Shown here one piece after another: positions 1 to 8,819 of a stretch of DNA of 64,000 bases (position 1 is the stretch's first letter; each line of letters opens with the position of its first letter). Below the pieces are notes generated by a model. It was not told where the DNA came from, searched no databases, and saw nothing but the letters and a program-made list of their open reading frames with translations. Both the position numbers and the translations under genes were made by a program. The stretch spans positions 186,001 through 250,000 of the forward strand of contig JADKKI010000009.1 of NCBI GenBank assembly GCA_016720595.1. Reading direction: 5' to 3'. The stretch is from Myxococcales bacterium (GTDB taxonomy: Bacteria > Myxococcota_A > Polyangia > Haliangiales > Haliangiaceae).

Positions 1-860
1 GTGGTGCCGAGCGAGGCGGCGAGCTCGACGATCCGGTCCCAGCGCTTCGGCTTGCGGACGATCCGGCGGATCGACGAGTACCCGCGCTGTTCGAGGTACC
101 GCGCCGTGGCTCCGTTCGCGGCGATCATCAGATCTTCGACGAGCTCGCGCGCGCGGTTCTTGTGCAGCACGACGAGATCGATGACCTGGCCATCCTTGGT
201 GACCGGCCGCGCCTCGATGGTCTCGAAGTCGAGCGCGCCGTGCTTCTGGCGGCACGTGCGCAGGCGCTGCGCGGCCTGATCGTGGAGCTGCACCTGCGCG
301 GCGATCGTCTGATCGTGGGGGGCCTCGCCGTGACCCTCGAGCCAGCCGCCGACGCGCTCGTAGACGAGCTTGGCGTGGTTGCGCACGTGGGCCGGATAGA
401 TCCTGGTCTGGGTGTCATCGAGCATGCCGTCGGCGGTGACCACGAACTCGGTGACCACCGCGAGTCGGTCGCGGCCGTCGAGGAGCGAGGTGCGATCGGT
501 CGAGAGCACCTCCGGCAACATCGGGAAGATGTGGACGCCGGTGTACAGCGTGGTGGTGTTGGTGCCGGCGTAGCGGTCGACGGCGGAGCCCTTCGGGGCG
601 AGCGCATCGACATCGGCGATCCCGATCTTCAGGCGGATCGCTCCATCGGGGAGCTGCTCGGCGACCTCGATCTGATCGAGATCGCGCGACTCCTCGTTGT
701 CGATCGAGGACCACGGGAGGCCGCGCAGGTCGATCGCGTCCTCGATCGGGTCGCGTGCAGGAATCGCATCCGCGAGACCCTCCGGTAGCTCGGGCTCGAA
801 GCCATTCTCGCGCAGCACGCGGCGCGCGATCTCCACCATGTCGTAGTGCCCTCGGGTCAT
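1..860 (-). CDS. RNB-domain ribonuclease (RNase II/R family), C-terminal part missing at window edge
   Basis: The reading frame is open from the ATG at 860 to the left edge (286 codons, no stop), so the gene is cut by the window. The protein starts MTRGHYDMVEIARRVL and about 45 residues in has the RNB active-site motif WSSIDNEESRDLDQIEVAE, followed by KIGIADVDALAPKGS and the YTGVHIFPMLPEVLSTDRTSL segment typical of the exoribonuclease catalytic domain. RNB enzymes degrade RNA 3' to 5' using metal ions held by the Asp cluster; here the canonical terminal DD is DQ. No cold-shock domains precede the RNB domain in this short N-terminus. A second in-frame ATG lies 7 codons in. It lies 18 bases downstream of the CULT gene and is probably co-transcribed with it. 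Confidence 0.85.
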   Translation of the reverse strand, partial: MTRGHYDMVEIARRVLRENGFEPELPEGLADAIPARDPIEDAIDLRGLPWSSIDNEESRDLDQIEVAEQLPDGAIRLKIGIADVDALAPKGSAVDRYAGTNTTTLYTGVHIFPMLPEVLSTDRTSLLDGRDRLAVVTEFVVTADGMLDDTQTRIYPAHVRNHAKLVYERVGGWLEGHGEAPHDQTIAAQVQLHDQAAQRLRTCRQKHGALDFETIEARPVTKDGQVIDLVVLHKNRARELVEDLMIAANGATARYLEQRGYSSIRRIVRKPKRWDRIVELAASLGT

Positions 861-878
861 CGCCCGGACTGTATCGGA

Positions 879-1226
879 TCAGCGCAGCGCCGAAAGGATC
901 AGCCCGTGGAACTGCTCGCCTGCGCATCGAAAGATCCAGCCGAGGTGTGTGTGGCACCGGGAGCAGACCGCGATCTGCCAGCTCCACCCGGGGAACCACG
1001 AGAACGCCTCCTCGGTCAGGCCCATGTGGGCGCAGCCCGGTGCCGCGACGAAGCAGCCGAGGTGATGCATGACGCCGCCGGGGTTGACGAAGGTGTGCTC
1101 GTGCGCCCCGCTCCGCTCGGTGCGGTAGCTCCGATCGGTGATCCGGTGGTCGCAGACCACGCAGCGCAGCGCGTCATCGGATGGCACGCCGGCGTCGCGC
1201 TGATCCTGTGCCTGTTCTTTCGCCAC
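879..1226 (-). CDS. Cereblon-like CULT domain protein
   Basis: A 115-residue single-domain protein matching the CULT (cereblon, ligand-binding) fold. Zinc ligands are C22 and C25 (CVVC) and C88 and C91 (CSRC). The aromatic cage is complete: W77, W83 and W97 in SWFPGWSWQIAVC and HLGW have exactly the spacing of human cereblon W380, W386 and W400, the residues that hold the glutarimide of thalidomide. N48 in TFVNPGG matches the conserved Asn of the same pocket. Stand-alone bacterial CULT proteins of this size are known from Magnetospirillum, without an assigned physiological ligand. Start is GTG. It is 18 bases upstream of the RNB ribonuclease on the same strand, so an RNA or protein turnover role is possible but only inferred. 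Confidence 0.88.
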   Translation of the reverse strand: MAKEQAQDQRDAGVPSDDALRCVVCDHRITDRSYRTERSGAHEHTFVNPGGVMHHLGCFVAAPGCAHMGLTEEAFSWFPGWSWQIAVCSRCHTHLGWIFRCAGEQFHGLILSALR

Positions 1227-1279
1227 GGCTTGCAGAGTCTACTTGACGAGCACCATCGCGATTCGCTACTGAAGCGCGG

Positions 1280-1681
1280 ATGGGTGCCTGGGGGAACGGC
1301 GCGTTCGAGAACGATACCGCCTGCGATTGGTCATCGGACTTGACGGATGTGGGGGACCTCTCGTTCGTCGAGCAGACGTTGAGCTCGGCGGAGGATGTCG
1401 ATGATGACGAGCTCGATCCGGATCTCGCCTCCGAGGCGATCGCGGCGTGCGAGGTCGTGGCGCGTCTGCAGGGCCGCGCCGGCCGCGCGGGCTCGCACCT
1501 CGCCGAGCTCGATCGCTGGGTCAGGACGCAGCCGGCGAAGCCTTCGCCCGCGTTGATCCGGCTCGCCACCAACGTCCTCGATCGCGTGGTCGCCAACCGC
1601 AGCGAGCTGTCGGTCCTGTGGCAGGACACCTCGGCCTGGCTGTCGTCGGTGCAGGATCTCCGCAAGCGCGTCGCGGGCTGA
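1280..1681 (+). CDS. DUF4259 family protein
   Basis: A 133-residue protein beginning MGAWGNGAFENDTACDWSSDL, the signature start of the DUF4259 family (MGAWG..FENDDA.DW). The rest is helical and acidic (a DVDDDELDPDL stretch near residue 40), with no signal peptide and no catalytic motif that I recognise. Proteins of this family are small cytoplasmic proteins of unknown role. The gene starts 53 bases from the divergently read CULT gene and ends 15 bases before the convergent pseudouridine synthase. Confidence 0.8.
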   Translation: MGAWGNGAFENDTACDWSSDLTDVGDLSFVEQTLSSAEDVDDDELDPDLASEAIAACEVVARLQGRAGRAGSHLAELDRWVRTQPAKPSPALIRLATNVLDRVVANRSELSVLWQDTSAWLSSVQDLRKRVAG

Positions 1682-1696
1682 GCTGGTTCGCGATCG

Positions 1697-2614
1697 CTAC
1701 GGCGCGGCCCTGGCCGCCGCATCGCCACCGAACCCGGTCATGGGTGGCGAGCTACAGCTCACGAGCTCACCGGTCCGCGGGTGGCGAAACCGCAGCGCCG
1801 AGGCGTGGAGGGCGATCGCGGGCGCGGCGTCCACGCCGAGCGCGTACAGGCGATCGCCGACGATCGGATGGCCGAGGCTCGCGAGGTGCGCGCGGATCTG
1901 ATGGGTGCGCCCGGTCTCGAGGCGGATCTCCAGCAACGTGCGATCTGCGTGACGTGCGACCACGGACCAGTGGGTCACCGCCCGCTGGCCACCGCTCTCG
2001 AGCGGGACGATCGCGCGGCGATAGTCGAGCGCCGGATCGCGCCCGAGCGGGGCATCGATCGTGCCTGCGTCGCCCTCCACCCGCCCGGTCACCATCGCGG
2101 CGTAGACACGCTCGAGCGCGTGATCCGCCAGCATGCGCCGGATCACCTCGTGGACGTGCGCTGACTTCGCGATCGCGATCAGGCCACTGGCGGCGCGGTC
2201 GAGGCGATGCAGCGGCGATGGGCGCCATGCACCCCACGGATCATCGGGGCGCGCGCCGGCCACCCAGAGCAGGCGATTGAGCAGGGTGCCCTCGCGATAC
2301 GGACCGATCGGGTGCACGTGGAGCCCGGCGGGCTTGTCGCAGATGATGAGGTCGGCGTCCTCGTGACGGATCACGAGCGCCGAGTCCTCGGGGTGCATGC
2401 GGAGTGCGGCCAGCGCCGCGATGTCCACCGTCAGTACGTCACCCGCGCGCACCGGATCGGCGATCTTGCCCACGCGATCTCCGAGCCGGAGCGCGCCGCG
2501 CGTGATCAGCCCGCCGATCTCGCCGACCGGCACCACCACGAGGTGCGCCTTGGCCAGATCCACGAGGCGCATCGCCGCGTCGCCTGCCGGGATCCACGCC
2601 TCCGGGACCCTCAT
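1697..2614 (-). CDS. RluA-family RNA pseudouridine synthase
   Basis: A 305-residue protein with the RluA/RsuA superfamily core: the motif HRLDRAASGL with catalytic D139, IICDKPAGLHVHP before it, and the C-terminal RLETGRTHQIRAHLASLGHPIVGDRLY that closes the active site. An N-terminal S4-like stretch (residues 15-65, LVDLAKAHLVVVPVGEIGGLITRGALRLGDRVGK) probably binds RNA. It isomerises uridine to pseudouridine in rRNA or tRNA; which position cannot be told from sequence. Convergent with the DUF4259 gene and upstream of no clear partner. Confidence 0.88.
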   Translation of the reverse strand: MRVPEAWIPAGDAAMRLVDLAKAHLVVVPVGEIGGLITRGALRLGDRVGKIADPVRAGDVLTVDIAALAALRMHPEDSALVIRHEDADLIICDKPAGLHVHPIGPYREGTLLNRLLWVAGARPDDPWGAWRPSPLHRLDRAASGLIAIAKSAHVHEVIRRMLADHALERVYAAMVTGRVEGDAGTIDAPLGRDPALDYRRAIVPLESGGQRAVTHWSVVARHADRTLLEIRLETGRTHQIRAHLASLGHPIVGDRLYALGVDAAPAIALHASALRFRHPRTGELVSCSSPPMTGFGGDAAARAAP

Positions 2615-2650
2615 CGTGCCAGCGTACCAGGGTGGGCAGCGCCCGCAGGA

Positions 2651-3691
2651 TCACTCGCGGTACGTAACGCCGCAGCCGAGGCGCCGCTGGGTGGCGGCGA
2701 GATCGAGCGAGGAGTCCGCCATCGTCCGGGTCAGGTCACCGGCGAGCGAGGCGATCGAGACCATCGCCTTCTCGTCGATGCGGTCGACGGTGTCGCACTT
2801 CTGGTGATAGCAGCGCGCATCCGGGGTCCAGAAGAACACGTACGGGATGCGCTGCTTGCAGAACGGTTCGAAGTCCGAGCCGCGCGCCTTGCCGCCGAGG
2901 CCGACGTTGATCTTCGGATAGCTGTCGTCGAGCTTGGCGAGCAACTTGGTCGCCGCGAAGCCCTTGAACGTTCCCATCGCCGCCACGAAGCCACGTGACG
3001 AGTGGCTGCCCACCATGTCGAGGTTGATGACCTGGACGATGTTCCCGATCGGGACATCGGACGGCGGGTGCGCCGCGAAGAAGTAGGAGCCCGTCATGCC
3101 GGTCTCCTCGTCGCCGAACACGGCGAACACGATCGTGCGCTTCGACGCCCCGTGCTGGGCGGCGTCCTGCGCCACCGCGAGCAAGGCCACCACGCCCGAG
3201 GCGTTGTCGTTCGCGCCGGGGAACCCCACGCCGAGGTGATCGTGGTGCGCGGCGACCAGGATGATCTCGTCACCGACGTCGGGATCGCTGCCGGAGAGCT
3301 TCCCGTACACGTTCGCGGTAGCCCGGCCGTTCTGCGCCGTGAACGGCTGCACGACCGGCGCCAGGCCGAGGCACGCGAGGCGCTCCTCGATCACCGCACG
3401 CGCCGCGAGATCTCCCGCTGATCCGGGAGCGCGGCCCTCGAGATCCGCACCGCCGAGGACCGCAAGGCGCGCGTGGAGCGCGGCGCGATCGTATGGCTTG
3501 CCGTCCTCGATGCAGACCGGCGGCACGGCGACCTTGGCTGCATTGGCCGAGGGAGCGGCGACCTTGGCGCCCGCGCTCGGCGGCGCCGTGGCCTTGGCGG
3601 GTGCGGCGGGGGCCTGCTCCGCGAGCGCTGGCAGAGAGCATCCGGCAGCGAACGCACAGACCACAGCGAGCGCGACGACGCGACCAGGCAT
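2651..3691 (-). CDS. M28 family zinc metallopeptidase, lipoprotein
   Basis: Start is set at the ATG at 3691, which gives a lipoprotein signal (MPGRVVALAVVCAFAAGC, lipobox Cys 18); longer frames only add an Arg/Pro-rich shadow. An Ala/Pro-rich linker (residues 26-58) leads to an aminopeptidase Y-like domain. Metal and catalytic residues of M28 are visible: H149 and D151 in AAHHDHLG, D162 in GANDNASG, E195/E196 in GDEETGMTGS, the Asp of INLDMVG and the His of YHQKCDTVD. All are present, so an active exported aminopeptidase is likely. 346 residues. Confidence 0.87.
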   Translation of the reverse strand: MPGRVVALAVVCAFAAGCSLPALAEQAPAAPAKATAPPSAGAKVAAPSANAAKVAVPPVCIEDGKPYDRAALHARLAVLGGADLEGRAPGSAGDLAARAVIEERLACLGLAPVVQPFTAQNGRATANVYGKLSGSDPDVGDEIILVAAHHDHLGVGFPGANDNASGVVALLAVAQDAAQHGASKRTIVFAVFGDEETGMTGSYFFAAHPPSDVPIGNIVQVINLDMVGSHSSRGFVAAMGTFKGFAATKLLAKLDDSYPKINVGLGGKARGSDFEPFCKQRIPYVFFWTPDARCYHQKCDTVDRIDEKAMVSIASLAGDLTRTMADSSLDLAATQRRLGCGVTYRE

Positions 3692-3909
3692 GACCACAAG
3701 ACCCGTCGATCCTGCCCAGGTTTCAACCCAATGGGGGCCGGCGGGGCGGTGTCGTCGTCGTCTCGTCGTCCTCATCGTGCAGGGGGGGATGCACGACGGC
3801 AGTTGCCGCAAACCCGACCAGGCAGAACGCCGGCAACTCGAGCTGCCGGTGCGAACCCACGCGATCTCGCGGACATGGAGTCGGCGCAGCGTTTGCTCTC
3901 CTGGGACCC

Positions 3910-4794
3910 ATGCGCAACGCCAGCCTCTTCGCCCTGACCCTCGCGATCATGACCGGCTGCGTCGCGGACGAAGCGACCGACGGCATCGATGACCCGGGCT
4001 TCGGTGGTGGCAAGGCCGATGGTGACGAGCTCAGCACCTGCGAGCAGGACGCGATCATCACCTACCTCAACGAAGGTCCCTCGGCCGCGGCACTCGAGGA
4101 GGCCGGCGTGCACGCCCGCGCCGCCGCGGAGCTGGTCAAGCATCGCGATGGTGCGGATGCCCGGTTCGGCACCGACGATGACGATCGGTTCGATGACGTC
4201 GCCGAGGTCGATGCGGTCCCCTACGTCGGCCCGGCCGCCGTCAAGCAGCTCCACGCCGCCACCGGCGAGCGCTGCGCCGTCGATGCGTACGCCGACGCGC
4301 GCGATGTCACCAAGGCGCTCGTGGTGTTCCCGGCCGGCACCCCGGCACCGACCTCCTACGACGCGCCCGAGGGCGGCGCGTTCTACCTGAGCGGCACCGA
4401 GTTCTGGCAGAAGTGGTCGGGCGGCAAGAACCCGACGTACTCGTTCGGCGAGGGCACCGATGCCGGCCGACGCTGCATGCAGGCCTCCGCGATCCGGTTC
4501 GCCGCGATCATGAAGGACGCCCCGCCCGAGCTGGTCAAGCTCGACGCCGACACCAACTGGAGCGGCTCGTTCTACAACTGGAACGACGACTTCAGTGGTC
4601 CCAACGCGTACGGCGATGGCACCGGCGCGCGCCTGTGGGCGTGGCGCACGAGCCTCATCAAGTTCATCAGCCAGACCAAGAAGGATGGCAGCTGCCTGCT
4701 GCCCACGCGCGAGATGGTGGTTCGTCAGGCCGTCGCGTGTCTCGAGACCGGGGCCGGCGCGATGGGCGAGATCCAGGGCTGCCAGGTCCGTTAG
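3910..4794 (+). CDS. Lipoprotein of unknown function with GKADG linker
   Basis: A 294-residue protein with a lipoprotein signal ([17 protein letters not shown], Cys 17), then an acidic linker holding GGGKADGDE. Residues 45-125 ([61 protein letters not shown]) look like a helix-hairpin-helix-type module. The C-terminal half is Trp/Tyr-rich with four Cys and no known family that I recognise. Stops overlap tail to tail by four bases with the VF530 gene. Confidence 0.75.
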   Translation: MRNASLFALTLAIMTGCVADEATDGIDDPGFGGGKADGDELSTCEQDAIITYLNEGPSAAALEEAGVHARAAAELVKHRDGADARFGTDDDDRFDDVAEVDAVPYVGPAAVKQLHAATGERCAVDAYADARDVTKALVVFPAGTPAPTSYDAPEGGAFYLSGTEFWQKWSGGKNPTYSFGEGTDAGRRCMQASAIRFAAIMKDAPPELVKLDADTNWSGSFYNWNDDFSGPNAYGDGTGARLWAWRTSLIKFISQTKKDGSCLLPTREMVVRQAVACLETGAGAMGEIQGCQVR

Positions 4795-5030
4795 GTCTTC
4801 GCGCGCTTCTGCTCGCGCAACATGAACAGGTAGAGGCTCTCGACCTTCTCCCGCGCCCACGGGGTCTTGCGCAGGAACTTGAGGCTCGAGGCCACACTCG
4901 GGTTCTCGTTGAAGCACCGGATCCGCACCTGCTCGCCGAGCTCGGGCCAGCCGTAGTGCTCGACGAGCTGGGTCACGATCTGTTCGAGCGTGATCCCGTG
5001 GAGTGGATTCTTGGGCTGCTCGGTGGACAC
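4791..5030 (-). CDS. VF530 family DNA-binding protein (DUF2132)
   Basis: A 79-residue protein starting at GTG 5030 ([19 protein letters not shown]). The sequence [20 protein letters not shown] followed by [17 protein letters not shown] is the hallmark of the VF530/DUF2132 family, small basic proteins structurally related to DNA-binding folds. The start is one base past the stop of the upstream esterase gene (TGA at 5034-5032), so the two are likely one transcript with coupled translation. Upstream in-frame codons only encode an Arg/Ser-rich shadow. Confidence 0.9.
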   Translation of the reverse strand: MSTEQPKNPLHGITLEQIVTQLVEHYGWPELGEQVRIRCFNENPSVASSLKFLRKTPWAREKVESLYLFMLREQKRAKT

Positions 5031-5031
5031 G

Positions 5032-5997
5032 TCACCACGCGTAGGTCTTGAAGAACTGCCACTCGAGCTGCGTGGCGGCCTCGTACGCCGGGCACGAGTA
5101 GATGCCCGCGCTGGCCGCGCCACCGGCCCAGCAGTGACCCATGCCGTCGAACATGCACAGCTCGACCTGGCCATCCGCCGGGCAGCCTTCGTAGTGGATG
5201 CAGTGCCCGCCCTGGATCGTGCGCGTCGCGAACGTCGTGGCGCACCCGTTGTGCGCGGCCCACGCGGTGGCGGCGGCGGTAGCGCCCAGCACGCCGAAGG
5301 ATTCGGGATCCTGGCAACCGGGAGCGATCAGCGCATCGGCCTTGCCGTGGAACATGATGATCGGCCGGCGCTGATTCACGCAGCTCGCGAGGTCGTGCGT
5401 GCCGCCGGAGTGGGGTGCCACCGCGCGGATGTCGGGGCGCATGCAGCCCACGTGATGCGAGAAGTAGCCGCCCATCGAGAATCCCGTGACGAACACGTGG
5501 TCGGTGTCGAGGCACTGGTCCTGCGCGATGTCGGCCTTGATCGCATCGAGGAGTGCGAAGTCATCGCCGGTGGCGATCGGCGGCGGCCCGCTCGTGCTCG
5601 GGCAGACGTTGGCACCCACGTTCCACGGCGCGCCGAGAGAGTTCGGGCCGCCCTGCCCATCGGGGAACGCGAGCGCGATGTGCTCGGTATCCGCGAGCGC
5701 GGCGTAGTTCGTGATGTCGAACATCAGCTGCCCCGACATGGTGTAGCCGTGGTGAACGATCACGAGCGGCATCGGCGTGGTGGCCGCGCCCGGCGGCAGG
5801 TAGACCACGTACGTGCGATCGAGCCCACCCGCGGTGATGTGCCGCATCGACTTGCCGCGTGCCCCGGCGCGGAGGCCACAGGTCCGCGCGTCGATCGGTG
5901 CATCCACCGCGGTGCTGGCGTCCGGATCCGGATCCACCTTGCTCGGCGACGAGCCGCAGGCCGCGAGCAACATCAACGCGACGAGACGGCGAGGCAC
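5032..5997 (-). CDS. Poly(3-hydroxybutyrate) depolymerase-like esterase, lipoprotein
   Basis: A 321-residue alpha/beta-hydrolase of the PHB depolymerase/LpqC group. GTG start, lipoprotein signal [15 protein letters not shown] with Cys 14, then an Asp/Pro linker. The fold markers are [21 protein letters not shown] (oxyanion region), the nucleophile elbow [22 protein letters not shown] with the acid, and GMGHCWAGG with the catalytic His. It probably hydrolyses short polyester or aryl ester substrates at the cell surface. First gene of a two-gene unit with VF530. Confidence 0.85.
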   Translation of the reverse strand: MPRRLVALMLLAACGSSPSKVDPDPDASTAVDAPIDARTCGLRAGARGKSMRHITAGGLDRTYVVYLPPGAATTPMPLVIVHHGYTMSGQLMFDITNYAALADTEHIALAFPDGQGGPNSLGAPWNVGANVCPSTSGPPPIATGDDFALLDAIKADIAQDQCLDTDHVFVTGFSMGGYFSHHVGCMRPDIRAVAPHSGGTHDLASCVNQRRPIIMFHGKADALIAPGCQDPESFGVLGATAAATAWAAHNGCATTFATRTIQGGHCIHYEGCPADGQVELCMFDGMGHCWAGGAASAGIYSCPAYEAATQLEWQFFKTYAW

Positions 5998-6050
5998 GGC
6001 GCAATCTACAACGAGATGGGGTTAGGCTCGACGATAAACGGGAGGACCAC

Positions 6051-6989
6051 GTGATCTACGACAACATCACCCAGACCATCGGCAGGACTCCGATCGTCCG
6101 AATCCAGCGGCTCGCCCCCGCCCACGTCACCATGTACGTGAAGGTCGAGTCATTCAACCCGGGTGCCTCGGTCAAGGACCGGCTCGCGATCGGCATCATC
6201 GAGGACGCCGAGCGTCGCGGCACGCTGAAGCCGGGCCAGACCGTCGTCGAGGCGACCTCGGGGAACACCGGTGTCGCGCTCGCGATGGTGTGCGCGGCGA
6301 AGGGCTATCCGTTCGTCGCCGTGATGGCGGACTCGTTCTCCGTCGAGCGCCGGCAGATCATGCGCGGCTATGGAGCCAAGGTCGTCCTCACGCCCGCGGC
6401 CGAGCGCGGCAGCGGCATGGTGCGCAGGGCCGAGGCGCTGGCCAAGGAGCACGGCTGGTTCTATGCGCGCCAGTTCGACAACGAGGCGAACCCCGCCTAT
6501 CACCGGCAGACCACGGGGCCCGAGATCCTCGCAGACTTCGCCGGCAAGCCGCTCGACTACTTCGTCACCGGCTGGGGCACCGGCGGCACCTTGACGGGTG
6601 CGGGCCAGATCCTCAAGGCGGCGCGCCCCGACCTCAAGGTCGTGGTGTGCGAGCCGATGGACGCGCAGCTCCTTGGTGGCGCGGAGTTCAAGCCGCACAA
6701 GATCCAGGGCTGGACCCCGGACTTCATCGGGACCGTGCTCGATCGGACGGTGTTCGATCAGCGCTACGGCATCACCGATGCCGAGGCCGTGGCCACCGCC
6801 CGGTCACTCGCGCACCGGGAGGGGCTGTTCGTCGGCGTCTCCTCCGGTGCCACGTTCTCCGCAGCGCTCAAGACGGCGGAGCAGGCCGCACCGGGCAGCG
6901 TGATCCTGGCGATGCTGCCGGATACCGGCGAGCGCTATCTCTCGACGCTCCTGTTCGAGGGCGTGAACACGGGCACCGACGAGATCTGA
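6051..6989 (+). CDS. cysK: Cysteine synthase family PLP enzyme
   Basis: The frame is open further upstream, but GTG 6051 has a good ribosome site (GGGAGGACCAC just before it) and gives the normal family start VIYDNITQTIGRTPIVRI. PLP-binding lysine is K42 in NPGASVKDR; TSGNTG (69-74) and GTGGTLTG bind the cofactor phosphate and substrate. 312 residues, the usual CysK length. It makes L-cysteine from O-acetylserine and sulfide. CysM or a cystathionine beta-synthase-like activity cannot be fully excluded. Followed by a perfect hairpin and the convergent lipoprotein gene. Confidence 0.92.
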   Translation: MIYDNITQTIGRTPIVRIQRLAPAHVTMYVKVESFNPGASVKDRLAIGIIEDAERRGTLKPGQTVVEATSGNTGVALAMVCAAKGYPFVAVMADSFSVERRQIMRGYGAKVVLTPAAERGSGMVRRAEALAKEHGWFYARQFDNEANPAYHRQTTGPEILADFAGKPLDYFVTGWGTGGTLTGAGQILKAARPDLKVVVCEPMDAQLLGGAEFKPHKIQGWTPDFIGTVLDRTVFDQRYGITDAEAVATARSLAHREGLFVGVSSGATFSAALKTAEQAAPGSVILAMLPDTGERYLSTLLFEGVNTGTDEI

Positions 6990-6991
6990 GC

Positions 6992-7012
6992 CGACGAGAT
7001 CAGTTCTCGTCG
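6992..7012. terminator. Terminator-like hairpin between convergent genes
   Basis: Perfect 8-bp inverted repeat CGACGAGA/TCTCGTCG with a 5-base loop, placed 3 bases after the cysK stop and overlapping the last codons of the convergent lipoprotein gene. It lacks a T-tract, as is common in GC-rich genomes, so intrinsic termination is a guess from position and symmetry. Confidence 0.5.
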
Positions 7013-7416
7013 AGGTGCAGCGCGCCACCTTCGACGACCACGCTCGCCAGCGCGATCGCATCGCGGCCGTCGGCGGCGTAGGTCACCACCGGCTCGGGGC
7101 CCGTGGCATCGATCGCGAGCTCTGCGTGCCGGAGGGTCTGCGCGAGCGGCAACACGTCGCGGCGCCAGCCCATCAGGTGCTCGTGGAGCGCGCCCGGGTC
7201 CGAGCCGAACCGTGCCCGCATCTGGGCCGACAGCAGCTCTCGCCACGCCAGCACGTCCTCGGCCTCGAGGGCGCGCAGCATCCGATCGACCAGCTGATCC
7301 GCCGGTGCCGGTGCGGGAGTGACCTGGGAGGTGGCCTGGGGTGGGAGCGAGCGGGGCGGACCACCGCTGCAGGCAGCGACCGTGATTCCGAGGAGGAATG
7401 CCGGGATACGAACCAT
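7000..7416 (-). CDS. Small lipoprotein of unknown function
   Basis: 138 residues with a lipoprotein signal (MVRIPAFLLGITVAACSGG, Cys 16), a Pro-rich linker and a helical middle (DQLVDRMLRALEAEDVLAWRELL) ending in a short beta region. The pattern resembles a small SnoaL/NTF2-like domain but I cannot assign it. Divergent from the gene at 7527 with about 110 bases between them. Confidence 0.7.
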   Translation of the reverse strand: MVRIPAFLLGITVAACSGGPPRSLPPQATSQVTPAPAPADQLVDRMLRALEAEDVLAWRELLSAQMRARFGSDPGALHEHLMGWRRDVLPLAQTLRHAELAIDATGPEPVVTYAADGRDAIALASVVVEGGALHLDEN

Positions 7417-7526
7417 GCTCCCACCTCAACACAGCCGCGGCGCGGGCTCACGTTTTTGGCATTTCGTCCTGGTGCGCCTGGCGCCTGACCCGGGGCGAAG
7501 TAGGATTGCCGCGAACGGAGGATCCG

Positions 7527-8027
7527 ATGAAGAACGCGCTCCTGGTGACGGCCTTGCTCGCGACGGTTGGTTACGGTGGCTGGAAGCTCACGCATCGCGG
7601 TGAGGCTCCGGTGGTCACGGACGATTCGAAGCTCGCGCTCGATCGGGTCTGGATCGATCACATCCCGCGCACCGAGCGCGACACGATCCAGGTGTTCGCC
7701 GCGGTCTCGCAGGAGAACTTCGGCGTGTTCCAGCAGACCTCGGTCTGGAAGGGCAACTTCGAGCTGTTCCAGTTCAAGTTCGCCGACGGAAAGATCAAGG
7801 CGACCTACCCGCAGGACGGCGATCGCGAGGACCTCAAGGTCAAGGCGCGCACCTGCAGCGAGGGGCAGATGGACTACTGCCTCGAGATCGAGGGCTCCAA
7901 GCGCGGCGTGAAGAAGTACTACTCGCGCAAGGGCTGGGAGATCGACGGCGTCCACTCGGCCAAGGCCCTCGCGGACCGCACCGAGGCGCTGGCGCAAGAG
8001 CTCGAGACCGGCCTCCCGGCCGAGTAG
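7527..8027 (+). CDS. Membrane-anchored protein of unknown function
   Basis: Start ATG 7527 is chosen because AACGGAGGA precedes it and it yields a normal N-terminal anchor (MKNALLVTALLATVGYGGW). 166 residues. The rest is a soluble, charged, probably beta-rich domain (DRVWIDHIPRTERDTIQVFAA, NFELFQFKFADGKIKATYP) with two Cys in RTCSEGQMDYC that could pair. No family recognised. Confidence 0.78.
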   Translation: MKNALLVTALLATVGYGGWKLTHRGEAPVVTDDSKLALDRVWIDHIPRTERDTIQVFAAVSQENFGVFQQTSVWKGNFELFQFKFADGKIKATYPQDGDREDLKVKARTCSEGQMDYCLEIEGSKRGVKKYYSRKGWEIDGVHSAKALADRTEALAQELETGLPAE

Positions 8028-8030
8028 CGG

Positions 8031-8762
8031 CTACTGCGGCGCCTGGCGCTGCACGATCGTGGCGTTGATCGCCTGCCACTCGGGGTGCGCTTCCATCACG
8101 GCAAGCGCGTCCCGCCACCCGAACGGCCGCCCCGCGAAGTGATCGAACAGGGTGCGGATCAGCGTCGCATCCTCGGGTGTGTCGAGGGTCCAGCGGTGCC
8201 GCGTGTAGTCGGCCTCGCAGCCGTACCCCGTGATCCGGAACGCCTCGGGATGCCGATAGAGGTACGGCGTCACGTGCTCGCGCCAGGCCGGGTTGTCGTC
8301 CTCCCGCCAGGCGCGCTCGAGGGCCGCGAAGGTCATGACCTCGGCACTGATCCCGAGGGGAAAGGTCGGCTGCGGGTAGGAGGTGCTCGCGTAGTCGATC
8401 CGATCGCCCGCGTGGAACCGCGTGACGAGCTCGGTCAGCACGTCCGGATCGGTGAGCGGGCAGTCACTCGTGATCCGCACGACGTGGGAGGCGCCGACGT
8501 CTCTGGCCGCTTGATAGTAGCGATCGAGGACATCGTGCTCGGATCCACGAGACCAGCGCCAGCCCCGTGCGCGGCAGGCTTCGACCAGCACATCGTCGCC
8601 GGGCTGGGTGGTGGTGGCGATCACCACCTCATCGATCTTCGGGCAGGCGCGCGTGCGCTCGACGCAATGCTCGAGCGCGGTCTTGCCGGCGAACACCTCG
8701 AGCACCTTCCCGGGCAGCCGCGTGCTCCCCATCCGTGCCTGGACGATCGCGACCGTGGTCAT
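8031..8762 (-). CDS. SpsF-like cytidylyltransferase/NTP transferase
   Basis: 243 residues. The N-terminal nucleotide-binding motif QARMGSTRLPGKVL and the RITSDCPLTDPDV motif are those of the SpsF/CMP-nonulosonate synthetase-like family; RHRWTLDTPEDATLI closes the domain. Such enzymes activate sugars (often nonulosonic acids) for surface polysaccharides. It is divergent from a sialidase-type BNR protein 57 bases away, which hints at a shared sialic-acid-like sugar theme, though this is inference. Confidence 0.85.
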   Translation of the reverse strand: MTTVAIVQARMGSTRLPGKVLEVFAGKTALEHCVERTRACPKIDEVVIATTTQPGDDVLVEACRARGWRWSRGSEHDVLDRYYQAARDVGASHVVRITSDCPLTDPDVLTELVTRFHAGDRIDYASTSYPQPTFPLGISAEVMTFAALERAWREDDNPAWREHVTPYLYRHPEAFRITGYGCEADYTRHRWTLDTPEDATLIRTLFDHFAGRPFGWRDALAVMEAHPEWQAINATIVQRQAPQ

Positions 8763-8819
8763 GCGTCATTGTCGCCGCGCAGGGCGTCCGCTGCCAACGG
8801 TCCCGGTGATACTCGAGGC

